From Clostridia bacterium (GTDB taxonomy: Bacteria > Bacillota_A > Clostridia > Christensenellales > Aristaeellaceae): a DNA stretch of 22,617 bases. This document shows, piece after piece, positions 6,932-14,740 of this stretch. The position numbers and the translations under genes are program-made. Each line of letters begins with the position of its first letter. Within the stretch, counting starts at the first letter, position 1. The notes under the pieces were generated by a model, which was not told where the DNA came from, ran no database searches, and saw nothing but the letters and a program-made list of their open reading frames with translations. The DNA is taken from the NCBI GenBank assembly GCA_017518705.1, contig JAFWUC010000035.1, positions 1 to 22,617 of the forward strand, read 5' to 3'.

Positions 6932-8407
6932 TTATAAGGGCATATTGCCGTGCTTTTTGGCTACGCGCTCCTCGCGTTTGCCGGAGAGCATGTCGAAGGC
7001 CCTGCACAGCGCCTGGCGGGTGAGGGAGGGCTGGATCACGTCGTCCACATAACCGTTCCTGGCGGCAGAAACGCCGTCGGCGATCTGGGTGGCGTATTTT
7101 TCCTCCAGCTCGCGCCTCTTGGCGGCGGGGTCGAGGGAACCGGTCATTTCGTCGCCCAGCAGCATCTGGGTGCCGATGGCTGTGGTCACCGCGCTGATAA
7201 CGGCGCCGGGCCAGGCGTAAACGATGTCGTTGGCGGCCTTGGAACCCATGGCGGCGTATGCCATGCCTACGGCGTTGCCCAGAATGACGGAGACCTTGGG
7301 GCAGGTGGCGTCGCTTACCTGATACATGAGCGCGGCGCCGGCCCGGGCCAGTTCACCCTGGGGAGCGGTGTTTATCTTCATTCCGTTGGAGGATACCAGG
7401 TTAAGTACCGGTATGGAGAAGCTGTCCGCGAAGGATACGAGCCTGGCGGCCTTCTTGCAGCCGTACACGGTCAGGCGGCCTTCGTCCTTGGCGGGATCGT
7501 TGGCTGTGACCGCCACGGTCCTGCCGTCCAGCTTCATGAGGCCGGTGATCATGGAGGAAGCGAACTCTTCGTACAGCTCCACGAACTCGCCTTCGTCAGC
7601 CAGGGACTTGATGATGCTCCTGACGTCGTCGGCGTTCTCGAGCGCGTCGAACTCGTCTATGGTGCGGTCCGCGGTGTCGTTTGCCGCGAACACGGCTTCG
7701 TCCAGGTTGTTGACGGGCAGCATGGAGACCAGTTTACGGGCCAGCTGAATGGCCTCTTCCTCGGTCTTCGCGCCCAGCATCGCGCCGCCGCTCTTCAGGG
7801 AGGCTTCGGTGCCCGCGATCTCGTCCATGCTCACGTTTTTATTGCCGGCGGCGGAAACGACCAGGGGACCGTTCACGAACAGTTCGCCCTTGCCCGCCTG
7901 GATGCTGATGTCACTCATCTGGGCGATGACGGAGGCAGTGCCGCCGCAGGGACCCAGTATCAGCGCGATCTGGGGCACTACGCCGCTGAGCCTGGCGGAA
8001 GCCGCGGCCAGGGTGGCGTACGCTTCCAGCGCGCCCGCGCCTTCGGAGAGCCTCGCGCCTGCGCTGTCCAGCAGAGCGATCACGGGGCAGCCGGTCTTCT
8101 TGGCCATTTCCATGACCTTGAGCGCCTTTCTGGCGTGCTTTTCGCCCACTGCGCCGCCGCCCACGGTGAAGTCCTGGGCGTAGAGGTATACGGGATTGCC
8201 GTCGACGGTGGCGTAACCCGCGATAACTCCGCAGTCGGAAGCCAGCACGTCGATCTCCACAAAGCTGTTTTCGTCGCACAGCAGGCCGACCCGTTCACGG
8301 GCGGTCAGCTTGCCAGCCTGCTTTTGCCTGGCGATAAGCTGGGAGTCGCCCTCAAGTATGGCGGCTTTCCGGCTGAGCACCTCAGGCAAGGTTTGTTCTA
8401 CACTCAT
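6932..8407 (-). CDS. mmdA: Acyl-CoA carboxyltransferase (methylmalonyl-CoA decarboxylase alpha-like)
   Basis: The 491-residue protein belongs to the crotonase-fold carboxyltransferases (MmdA, PccB, transcarboxylase 12S), which pass the carboxyl group of an acyl-CoA such as methylmalonyl-CoA to biotin. The family signatures KLTARERV (33-40), SAGARLSEG (115-123) and GPCGG (152-156) are present, plus a second crotonase-like half with VSVILGNAVGMAYAAMGSK. The usual PGF...G..QE loop of the second half is replaced by a diverged sequence (VSSNGMKINTAPQGE), and the protein is somewhat shorter than typical MmdA. The substrate is therefore uncertain; malonyl- or another acyl-CoA is possible. The start at 8407 has GGAGG upstream; a longer frame to 8446 has none. 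It is the first gene of the decarboxylase operon, 116 nt after sufB. Confidence 0.88.
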   Translation of the reverse strand: MSVEQTLPEVLSRKAAILEGDSQLIARQKQAGKLTARERVGLLCDENSFVEIDVLASDCGVIAGYATVDGNPVYLYAQDFTVGGGAVGEKHARKALKVMEMAKKTGCPVIALLDSAGARLSEGAGALEAYATLAAASARLSGVVPQIALILGPCGGTASVIAQMSDISIQAGKGELFVNGPLVVSAAGNKNVSMDEIAGTEASLKSGGAMLGAKTEEEAIQLARKLVSMLPVNNLDEAVFAANDTADRTIDEFDALENADDVRSIIKSLADEGEFVELYEEFASSMITGLMKLDGRTVAVTANDPAKDEGRLTVYGCKKAARLVSFADSFSIPVLNLVSSNGMKINTAPQGELARAGAALMYQVSDATCPKVSVILGNAVGMAYAAMGSKAANDIVYAWPGAVISAVTTAIGTQMLLGDEMTGSLDPAAKRRELEEKYATQIADGVSAARNGYVDDVIQPSLTRQALCRAFDMLSGKREERVAKKHGNMPL

Positions 8408-8523
8408 GTGTATGTTCCTCCATATAGAATTGCTGTATGAACGCATTAAATGCCACTTTAAAAATTTCTATGAATATTCCCCGTATTCCTGCAAATAGAC
8501 GTGTTAAATTTGTAGAAGCCGGG

Positions 8524-9450
8524 TCAGCTCAGGAAGCCCTCCACGATGCGCGCTTCCGCTTCCTCCCGGGTGAGCCCCAGGGTACGCAGTTTAAGTATCT
8601 GTTCTCCCGCGATCTTGCCTATTGCGGCTTCGTGGATCAGAGCAGCGTCCTCGTTCCGGGCGAACAGGCGGGGGGACGCGTCCACCTGCGCCTTGTCGGA
8701 GATTATGGCGTCGCACTCGGTGTGCCCGGTGCACTTGGCTTCGCCTATGATGGTGGATTCGTACTCCTGGCGGCTGGTGTCCCGCGCCACGGAACGGCTG
8801 ACCACGTCGGCGGCTGAGTTGTCGCCCTGCATGGTCACGGTGAACAGGGTGCGGGCGGTCTGGTCCTTTTCGGTGAGCAGGCGCTCCCGTATCACGAGGC
8901 GGGTGTCCTCGCCCAGGGTGCAGCGGGTATCCCGGGTGGTGCGGTCCACGCCGCCGATCTGGCTGGTGTCCATTTCCATGTACGCGCCCTTTTCGAGGAA
9001 AGCTTCGGTGACGGGGTCTATCGTGCGCAGGCCCGTGCCCTTGCCGGTGCCCACGTGTTTTTCGATGTATTTGACCCGCGCGCCGGGAGCCAGGAAGAAG
9101 CGGTGTATGCCGTTGTGACGTGCGGGCTCGCCCGTGGTGGTGTGCACGCCGCAGCCCGCGATTATGGTCACGTCCGCGTCTTCGCCGATATAGAAGTCGT
9201 TGTACACCAGGTCGTCCACGTTGCCGTGGGTGACGCAGGCGGGGATGGACACCTTTTCGCCTTTGGTGCCCGGACGCACGCGGATCTCCAGCCCCGGCTT
9301 GTCTTCCTTTGAGAGGATGGCTATGTTGTCGGAGGACTGCCTGCCTGCGCAGGTGGAGTCCACGCGGATGTTGTACGCGCCTTTGTACTTGCCGTCCCAG
9401 TCGCTTATAAGGGAGAGCAGGTCCTGTGTCACCTGATTAAGCTCGCTCAT
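8524..9450 (-). CDS. sufB: SufB/SmsB-type Fe-S scaffold, minimal form
   Basis: The 308-residue protein is a short SufB/SufD homologue, much smaller than E. coli SufB (495), as in the two-gene SMS systems of anaerobes and archaea. Its beta-helix core is followed by the conserved C-terminal block with ALIHEAAIGKI and the helix LGLTREEAEARIVEGF. By recalled alignment C246 (TECDAII) matches the catalytic Cys405 and E274 (HEA) matches Glu434 of E. coli SufB, so scaffold function is likely retained. Its ATG overlaps the end of sufC by 14 nt, typical of tightly coupled partners. No sufS, sufU or sufD is present nearby, so the sulfur donor must come from elsewhere or from free sulfide. Confidence 0.92.
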   Translation of the reverse strand: MSELNQVTQDLLSLISDWDGKYKGAYNIRVDSTCAGRQSSDNIAILSKEDKPGLEIRVRPGTKGEKVSIPACVTHGNVDDLVYNDFYIGEDADVTIIAGCGVHTTTGEPARHNGIHRFFLAPGARVKYIEKHVGTGKGTGLRTIDPVTEAFLEKGAYMEMDTSQIGGVDRTTRDTRCTLGEDTRLVIRERLLTEKDQTARTLFTVTMQGDNSAADVVSRSVARDTSRQEYESTIIGEAKCTGHTECDAIISDKAQVDASPRLFARNEDAALIHEAAIGKIAGEQILKLRTLGLTREEAEARIVEGFLS

Positions 9451-10165
9451 TTATCGCCCTCTCCTTTCTGTCGCAGACTTTCTGGGCCATGCCGCCGCTG
9501 ACCAGCTGCGGGAGCACTTCCTCGGCGGGACCCTGCGCAGCTATGCGGCCCGAGTCCAGAAGCACGATCTCGTCGGCGATGGACAGTATGCGCTCCTGGT
9601 GGCTCACTATCACCAGCGTGCCTTCGGGCGACCTGCGCATGGAGTCGAAGGTCTTTATGAGCCCCGCGAAAGACCAGATGTCGATGCCCGCTTCTGGCTC
9701 GTCGAATATGGACAGGGGCGCTCGGCGCGCGAGCACGGTGGCGATCTCTATGCGCTTCATTTCGCCGCCGGACAGGGTCTGGTTGATCTCCCGGTACAGG
9801 TAGTCCCGGGCGCACAGCCCCACCTGGCTCAGATAGTCGCACATGGAGGTGTTGCCGCCCCCCGCGATGTCCAGCAGCGCCTTGACCGTGAGCCCCTTAA
9901 AGCGCACGGGCTGCTGGAAGGCGAAGGCGATGCCTTTTCGGGCACGCTCGGTGACGTCCAGTTTGGTGATGTCTTCACCGTTGAAGAAGACCCGGCCTTC
10001 GTCGGGCGTGATGATGCCCGCCATGACCTTGGCCAGGGTGGTCTTGCCGCCGCCGTTGGGGCCGGTGATGGCCACGAGTTTGCGGTCCGGTACGGTCAGG
10101 GACACGTCGTCGAGTATTTTGACGCCGTCCTCGGTGGTCCAGGAAATGTGTTTAAGTTCCAGCAT
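9437..10165 (-). CDS. sufC: SufC/SmsC ATPase of the Fe-S assembly system
   Basis: This 242-residue ABC-type soluble ATPase partners SufB in Fe-S cluster assembly. It has Walker A GPNGGGKTT (35-43), Q-loop FAFQQP (81-86), signature LSGGEMKR (131-138), Walker B LSIFDEP (151-157) followed by EAGIDI, and the H-loop VSHQ (H189). The start at 10165 is used because GAGGA precedes it; that ribosome site sits across the last codons and stop of the ROK-SIS fusion gene, leaving two bases between stop and start. The next gene is sufB with a 14-nt overlap. The frame extends upstream to 10204 without a ribosome site. Confidence 0.95.
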   Translation of the reverse strand: MLELKHISWTTEDGVKILDDVSLTVPDRKLVAITGPNGGGKTTLAKVMAGIITPDEGRVFFNGEDITKLDVTERARKGIAFAFQQPVRFKGLTVKALLDIAGGGNTSMCDYLSQVGLCARDYLYREINQTLSGGEMKRIEIATVLARRAPLSIFDEPEAGIDIWSFAGLIKTFDSMRRSPEGTLVIVSHQERILSIADEIVLLDSGRIAAQGPAEEVLPQLVSGGMAQKVCDRKERAINERA

Positions 10166-10167
10166 AT

Positions 10168-11763
10168 CTATTCCTCGAAGAAATGGGATTCCAGCATCGC
10201 GCACAGCGCGTGGTATATGGGCAGATGGTATTCCTGCACGTCGGCAGGCGTGTTCGCGGGGGCGATAACGGATACGGCGCAGTTTTCGGCCAGCTTTCCG
10301 CCCGTGCCGCCGGTCAGGGCAATGGCCTTTATGCCCAGCTTTGCGGCAGTCTCGGCGGCCCTTAGCACGTTTTTGGCGTTACCGCTGGTGGATATGCCCA
10401 GCAGGACGTCGCCTTTCCTGCCCAGGGCGGTCAGCTGCTGAGCGTAAACGTATTCGCTGTCGCAGTCGTTGGAAAACGCGCTTGAGAGCGCCGGGTGCCC
10501 GTTAAGGCTGACAGCCGCAAGTCCGCCCTGCAAATGCGGGAACCCGGGCAGGGGACGCTTAAGATAAAAGCCCTTCACGAGTTCGCCCACTATGTGCTCC
10601 GCATCCGCGCAGGAGCCGCCGTTGCCGCAGATCAGCAGTTTGCCGCCGCCTTCAAAGCAGTCCCTGAGCAGTATGTACGCGTCCATTATTTGCGCCTTGC
10701 AGCATTCCAGCGCGGGATAGCGCTCAAACAGCCTGTTATAGCGGAAGAGCACCTTTTCGTCGGTCTCGGTCGCCTTGTAGAGCGGGTCTATGCCCAGATT
10801 GTACAGCGCGACCATTACCGCGGCGGTGTCGCCCAGGGTGTCGGTGAGCTCGGCGGGCACCACGCTGAGCGCGGAAAGCGAGAAGAGGATGCATTCCTTT
10901 TTGAGCTCCTCCTGCATGGCGGGGATGAGCAGTTCGCCGCTTCTCTGGAAGATGCTGCCGATGACGATCTTCTCGGGATTGAACGCGTCCGCAAGCAGGC
11001 TGAGCCCGCGCCCCAGCATCCTGCCCACCCGGGCGTAGATGCCCTGCGCGTCACTGTCGCCGCGCTTTGCGTATTCGGCGATCAGCGCGGCGGAGATATC
11101 GCTTTCGCTATGCCCGTCCCGTATCCAGGCGGGCTGCCGGCCCGTCTTCGCCATTTCTTCGGTCACGCTTTTTGCGTACCTGCCTATGCCGCCGCCCGAG
11201 CACCAGCCCTCGAACGAGCCGTTTTTGCCGAACCCCCACGGGCCGTCCTCGCTCAGGCGAAGGTGACCGATCTCGCCCGCCATGTCGCTGGCGCCGACCA
11301 GCAGCCGGCCTTCGGCGATCACGCCGCCGCCCATGCCGGTGCCCATGGTAAGGAAGATCATGTTTTCGCTTCCGCGCCCTGCGCCCAGTTTCCATTCCGC
11401 CAGGGCGCAGGCGTTGGCGTCGTTCATTATGAAGCAGGACACCGAGTATCTGTCAGTCAGCAGCTTCGCCAGGGGGATGTTTTCCCAGCCGGGCAGGTTG
11501 GGCGGGCACAGCACCGTGCCGCTTTTTGAGTCGAGCGGCCCGCCGCAGCTCACGCCTATGGCTTCGATCCCCGCTTTGTCCAGCCGGTTTTCGCTTATGG
11601 CCGCGTCCACTGCGCCGAGTATCAGGGCAAACATGTGCTCAAAGCCCTTTTCCGCCTCGGAGGGAAAGCGTTTTTTCCACACGAAACGGATGCCGCCGTC
11701 CACTTTCGCGACGGTGACGGCGCATTTGGTACCGCCTATGTCTATGCCTATAAAGGGTCTCAT
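10168..11763 (-). CDS. ROK-family sugar kinase fused to GmhA-type SIS isomerase
   Basis: The 531-residue protein joins two enzymes. Residues 1-325 are a ROK kinase: phosphate loop IGIDIGGTK (5-13), catalytic D115 in NDAN, and GEIGH (163-167). The usual ROK zinc knuckle CxCGxxGC is replaced by WGFGKNGS (176-183), so all three cysteines are lost while H167 remains. Residues 340-531 are a sugar isomerase domain with GNGGS (380-384), STSGN (458-462) and the GmhA active-site set: H390, E394, Q510 and H518 match E. coli GmhA His61, Glu65, Gln172 and His180 (recalled numbering). The isomerase half is therefore probably an active sedoheptulose-7-phosphate-type isomerase and the kinase half probably acts on a related sugar; the true substrates are unknown. 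It has its own promoter and GGAGG site. Its stop nearly touches sufC. Confidence 0.9.
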   Translation of the reverse strand: MRPFIGIDIGGTKCAVTVAKVDGGIRFVWKKRFPSEAEKGFEHMFALILGAVDAAISENRLDKAGIEAIGVSCGGPLDSKSGTVLCPPNLPGWENIPLAKLLTDRYSVSCFIMNDANACALAEWKLGAGRGSENMIFLTMGTGMGGGVIAEGRLLVGASDMAGEIGHLRLSEDGPWGFGKNGSFEGWCSGGGIGRYAKSVTEEMAKTGRQPAWIRDGHSESDISAALIAEYAKRGDSDAQGIYARVGRMLGRGLSLLADAFNPEKIVIGSIFQRSGELLIPAMQEELKKECILFSLSALSVVPAELTDTLGDTAAVMVALYNLGIDPLYKATETDEKVLFRYNRLFERYPALECCKAQIMDAYILLRDCFEGGGKLLICGNGGSCADAEHIVGELVKGFYLKRPLPGFPHLQGGLAAVSLNGHPALSSAFSNDCDSEYVYAQQLTALGRKGDVLLGISTSGNAKNVLRAAETAAKLGIKAIALTGGTGGKLAENCAVSVIAPANTPADVQEYHLPIYHALCAMLESHFFEE

Positions 11764-11790
11764 ACAGCCTCCGCTTTTACGTATGCCGTT

Positions 11791-11819
11791 ATTGTACCAC
11801 GCGATTGTTAGCGATTAAA
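11791..11819 (-). promoter_or_regulatory. Promoter of the ROK-SIS / sufCB genes (extended -10)
   Basis: On the minus strand TGGTACAAT contains a TACAAT -10 (11796-11791) with an extended TGn element. A weak -35 (TTTAAT, 11819-11814) lies 17 nt upstream. The start site would fall near 11784, about 20 nt before the ATG. Confidence 0.5.
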
Positions 11820-11839
11820 CAGAAGGAGATTAAAACCAG

Positions 11840-12535
11840 TTAAACATCGCGGTTTCCGGACAGGCAGCGGACGATCTCCGCGGCGATCATCAGCCCCGCG
11901 CAGCCGGGCACGAACGCGGTGGAACCGGGCGTGCGCTGCTTTTCGCCGCTCGATACGGGGGCTTCCGTGGAGAACAGCACCTTTACGCCCTTTTCGATTC
12001 CGCGGGCGCGCAGTTCCCTTCGCATCACCCGCGCCAAGGGGCACACGCTGGTCCTGCTTATGTCGTCTAGCCTGAGCAGGAAAGGATCCAGCTTGTTGCC
12101 GGTGCCCATGCAGGAAATGACCGGCACGCCGGCGTTCAGGCAGTTTTGGATTATCAGCAGTTTGGAAGCGACGCTGTCTATGCAGTCCGCCACGTAATCG
12201 AAGCGGGAAAAGTCTATGCTGCCGGCGTTTTCGGCGCAGTAGAACATATCAAGGGCGCATATCTCGGCTTCCGGGTTTATGCTTTTTGCCCGATCGAAAG
12301 CGGACGCCGCCTTTGAAAGCCCCAGCGTCTCGCGGGTGGCGAGGAGCTGGCGGTTCAGGTTGGTCTCGTCGAACACGTCGCCATCGACGGCGGTGATATG
12401 CCCGATGCCGCTTCTGACCAGCGCCTCGAAGGCGTATCCGCCCACTCCGCCCAGCCCGAACACGGCAACGCGGCTGTTTTTGAGCCTGTCAAGCGCCGGT
12501 CCGCCCAGCACCATGCGCGTTCTGTCTGTCCACAT
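11840..12535 (-). CDS. tcdA: tRNA threonylcarbamoyladenosine dehydratase (E1-like)
   Basis: The 231-residue protein is an E1/ThiF/MoeB-like ATP-dependent enzyme of the TcdA (CsdL/YgdL) type, which cyclises t6A at position 37 of ANN-decoding tRNAs. It begins with TDRTRMVLG, typical of TcdA. It has the nucleotide loop FGLGGVGGYA (26-35), the DGDVFDETNLNRQ segment (51-63), DCIDSVASK (117-125) and SCMGTGNKLDP (141-151), followed by the TcdA-type ISRTSVCPLARVMRRELR. The start at 12535 is chosen for GGGAGG just upstream; an ATG at 12559 has no site. The gene reads divergently from the GH3 gene. Confidence 0.93.
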   Translation of the reverse strand: MWTDRTRMVLGGPALDRLKNSRVAVFGLGGVGGYAFEALVRSGIGHITAVDGDVFDETNLNRQLLATRETLGLSKAASAFDRAKSINPEAEICALDMFYCAENAGSIDFSRFDYVADCIDSVASKLLIIQNCLNAGVPVISCMGTGNKLDPFLLRLDDISRTSVCPLARVMRRELRARGIEKGVKVLFSTEAPVSSGEKQRTPGSTAFVPGCAGLMIAAEIVRCLSGNRDV

Positions 12536-12557
12536 GATCTCGTCCTCCCAACAGGCC

Positions 12558-12587
12558 ATAATACAATAAAGGAAGCCTTTTTGTCAA
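12558..12587 (-). promoter_or_regulatory. Sigma-A-type promoter of tcdA
   Basis: On the minus strand a perfect TTGACA (12587-12582) is followed by an 18-nt spacer and TATTAT (12563-12558). Its -35 is the mirror image of the GH3 -35 box six bases away. Confidence 0.6.
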
Positions 12588-12593
12588 TGCCGA

Positions 12594-12623
12594 TTGACAC
12601 AGGCGGGGGAAAAGGATTAAAAT
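12594..12623 (+). promoter_or_regulatory. Sigma-A-type promoter of the GH3 operon
   Basis: A perfect TTGACA (12594-12599), an 18-nt spacer and TAAAAT (12618-12623) precede the GGAGG site at 12646-12650. A further TATAAT at 12638-12643 is too close to the ribosome site to serve as a -10. Confidence 0.6.
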
Positions 12624-12654
12624 ATAAAATAGCATACTATAATTCGGAGGAATA

Positions 12655-14739
12655 ATGATGGATAGAGAACTCGCGCGCCGGCAGGCGAGGGAACTGGTAT
12701 CACAGATGACGCTGGAAGAAAAAGCCTCCCAGCTGCGCTACAACGCTCCTGCGATAGAACGCCTGGGAGTACCCGCCTACAACTGGTGGAACGAGGCGCT
12801 CCACGGCGTGGCCAGGGCCGGCACCGCAACGGTGTTTCCCCAGGCCATAGGTCTGGCGGCCATATTCGACGAGGACATCATCGAGGATATAGCCGACATC
12901 ATCTCCACGGAGGGCAGGGCAAAATTTAACGCCCAGTCTTCCGGCGGCGACAGGGACATATACAAGGGGCTGACGTTCTGGTCCCCCAACATCAATATAT
13001 TCAGAGACCCCCGCTGGGGCAGGGGCCAGGAGACCTACGGCGAGGATCCCTACCTGACCAGCCGCATGGGCACGGGCTTTGTGAAGGGCATCCAGGGCAA
13101 CGGCACGTACCTTAAGGCCGCCGCCTGCGCCAAGCACCTGGCGGTACATTCCGGCCCCGAGGCGCTGCGCCACGCGTTCGACGCCAGGGTGAGCAAGTAC
13201 GACCTGTTCGACACCTATCTGCCCGCCTTCGAGACGCTGGTAAAGGAAGCCAAAGTCGAAGCGGTGATGGGCGCGTACAACCGGGTGAACGGCGAAGTGT
13301 GCTGCGGCAGCCCCACCCTGGCCTCTATCCTCAGGGAGATGTGGGGCTTTGAAGGGCATTTTGTGAGCGACTGCGGCGCCATAAGCGATTTCCATCAGCA
13401 CCACAAGGTGACCGACACCGCGCCGGAAAGCGCGGCGCTGGCCATAAACAACGGCTGCGACCTCAACTGCGGAAACACTTACCTGCACTTGCTGCAGGCG
13501 GTCAGGGACGGCCTGGTGACCGAAGACGCGATCACTCAGGCGTGCGAAAGGGTGTTCACCACCCGCTTCCTGCTGGGCCTGTTCGCGGACGACTGCGAGT
13601 ACGACCAGATACCTTACGCCGTAAACGACTGCGAGCGCCACGCCCAGGCCGCGCTGAAAGCCGCGGAGAGGAGCATGGTGCTGCTCAAAAACGACGGCGT
13701 GCTGCCAATAAACCTGAATTCCGTGCGCTCCGTGGCGGTGATCGGCCCCAACGCCAACTCAATTCCCGCGCTGGAGGGCAACTATAACGGCACTTCTTCC
13801 CGCTACGTCACATATCTTGAAGGCATCCGCGCGGCCTGCCGCGAAGCGGGCGTGCGTGTGAACTACTCCGAGGGCTGCCACCTGTACAAGAACAGCTCCA
13901 GGAGCGACTCCATGGTAGGCGACCGTTTCGCCGAGGCGAAGGCTGCCGCCGGCATGAGCGACGTGAGCATACTCGTGCTGGGCCTGGATCCCTTCATGGA
14001 GGGCGAAGAAGGCGACGCGGGCAACGGCCTGGCCAGCGGAGACAAAAACGACCTGGAGCTGCCCGAGATCCAGAGAAAACTGCTGGCGGAGATAATTGCC
14101 GTGGGCAAGCCCGTGGTGGTGCTGGTGGCCAGCGGCAGCGCGCTTCGAGTGGAAGAAGCCAACGCGGTCATGCAGGTGTGGTATTCTGGCCAGGCGGGAG
14201 GCACCGCCGCCGCCAACCTGCTGTTCGGCAAGGTCTCGCCCAGCGGCAGACTGCCGGTGACCTTCTATAAGAGCGTGGACGACCTGCCCGAGTTTACGGA
14301 TTACTCCATGCAGGGGCGCACCTACCGCTACTTTAAGGGCGAGGCGCTGTATCCCTTCGGCTTCGGCCTGAGCTACACCCGCTTCAGGTACACCGAGCCC
14401 CAGTTCGACGAGGAGAACAGCGTGGTCACCGTGAAGATCAAGAACATAGGCACCCGCGACGCCGAAGAGGTGTGCGAAGTGTACATAAAGCCCATGGAGT
14501 TCGACAGCCACGGCCTCAACTGGTCGCTGTGCGCCTTCGGGCGCGTGGCGCTCTCCGCGGGAGAGGAAAAGCGAGTGCGCCTGCCTATTCCTGAGCGTGC
14601 GTACGAGTGCGTCACCGAGGACGGCCGCAGGATCAAGGCGGGCCGGCACTTCAGGCTTTACGTGGGCTCCTCCCAGCCCGACAGTGTGTCCGCGGCGAAG
14701 CTGGGCGTAAGCCCCGTGGAACTTGATATAGTCAAGTAA
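12655..14739 (+). CDS. Glycoside hydrolase family 3 (beta-xylosidase/beta-glucosidase type), cytoplasmic
   Basis: The 694-residue protein is a GH3 glycosidase releasing terminal sugars from beta-linked oligosaccharides. The N-terminal barrel shows NWWNEALHGVA (43-53), the substrate-contact KH pair (160-161) and the nucleophile D239 in FVSDCG. The NWWNEALHG and CCGSPTLAS segments are typical of the xylosidase-like branch of GH3. The second alpha/beta domain (about 355-570) has a candidate acid/base Glu within FMEGEEGD (447-454). A fibronectin-III-like domain ends the protein (about 600-694). No signal peptide is present, so it should act on imported oligosaccharides. GGAGG precedes two adjacent ATGs (12655 and 12658); the second has better spacing. 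The exact sugar specificity is not decided by sequence. Confidence 0.95.
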   Translation: MMDRELARRQARELVSQMTLEEKASQLRYNAPAIERLGVPAYNWWNEALHGVARAGTATVFPQAIGLAAIFDEDIIEDIADIISTEGRAKFNAQSSGGDRDIYKGLTFWSPNINIFRDPRWGRGQETYGEDPYLTSRMGTGFVKGIQGNGTYLKAAACAKHLAVHSGPEALRHAFDARVSKYDLFDTYLPAFETLVKEAKVEAVMGAYNRVNGEVCCGSPTLASILREMWGFEGHFVSDCGAISDFHQHHKVTDTAPESAALAINNGCDLNCGNTYLHLLQAVRDGLVTEDAITQACERVFTTRFLLGLFADDCEYDQIPYAVNDCERHAQAALKAAERSMVLLKNDGVLPINLNSVRSVAVIGPNANSIPALEGNYNGTSSRYVTYLEGIRAACREAGVRVNYSEGCHLYKNSSRSDSMVGDRFAEAKAAAGMSDVSILVLGLDPFMEGEEGDAGNGLASGDKNDLELPEIQRKLLAEIIAVGKPVVVLVASGSALRVEEANAVMQVWYSGQAGGTAAANLLFGKVSPSGRLPVTFYKSVDDLPEFTDYSMQGRTYRYFKGEALYPFGFGLSYTRFRYTEPQFDEENSVVTVKIKNIGTRDAEEVCEVYIKPMEFDSHGLNWSLCAFGRVALSAGEEKRVRLPIPERAYECVTEDGRRIKAGRHFRLYVGSSQPDSVSAAKLGVSPVELDIVK

Positions 14740-14740
14740 A

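Noticed and set aside
6950..8440. Long plus-strand open frame of 496 codons
   Set aside because: Antisense to the mmdA-like gene, Gly/His/Val-rich and with no recognisable motif.
8443..8453. 11-base palindrome GCATTAAATGC upstream of mmdA
   Set aside because: It is short, AT-rich and not tied to a convincing promoter in the 8408-8523 gap, so an operator cannot be claimed.
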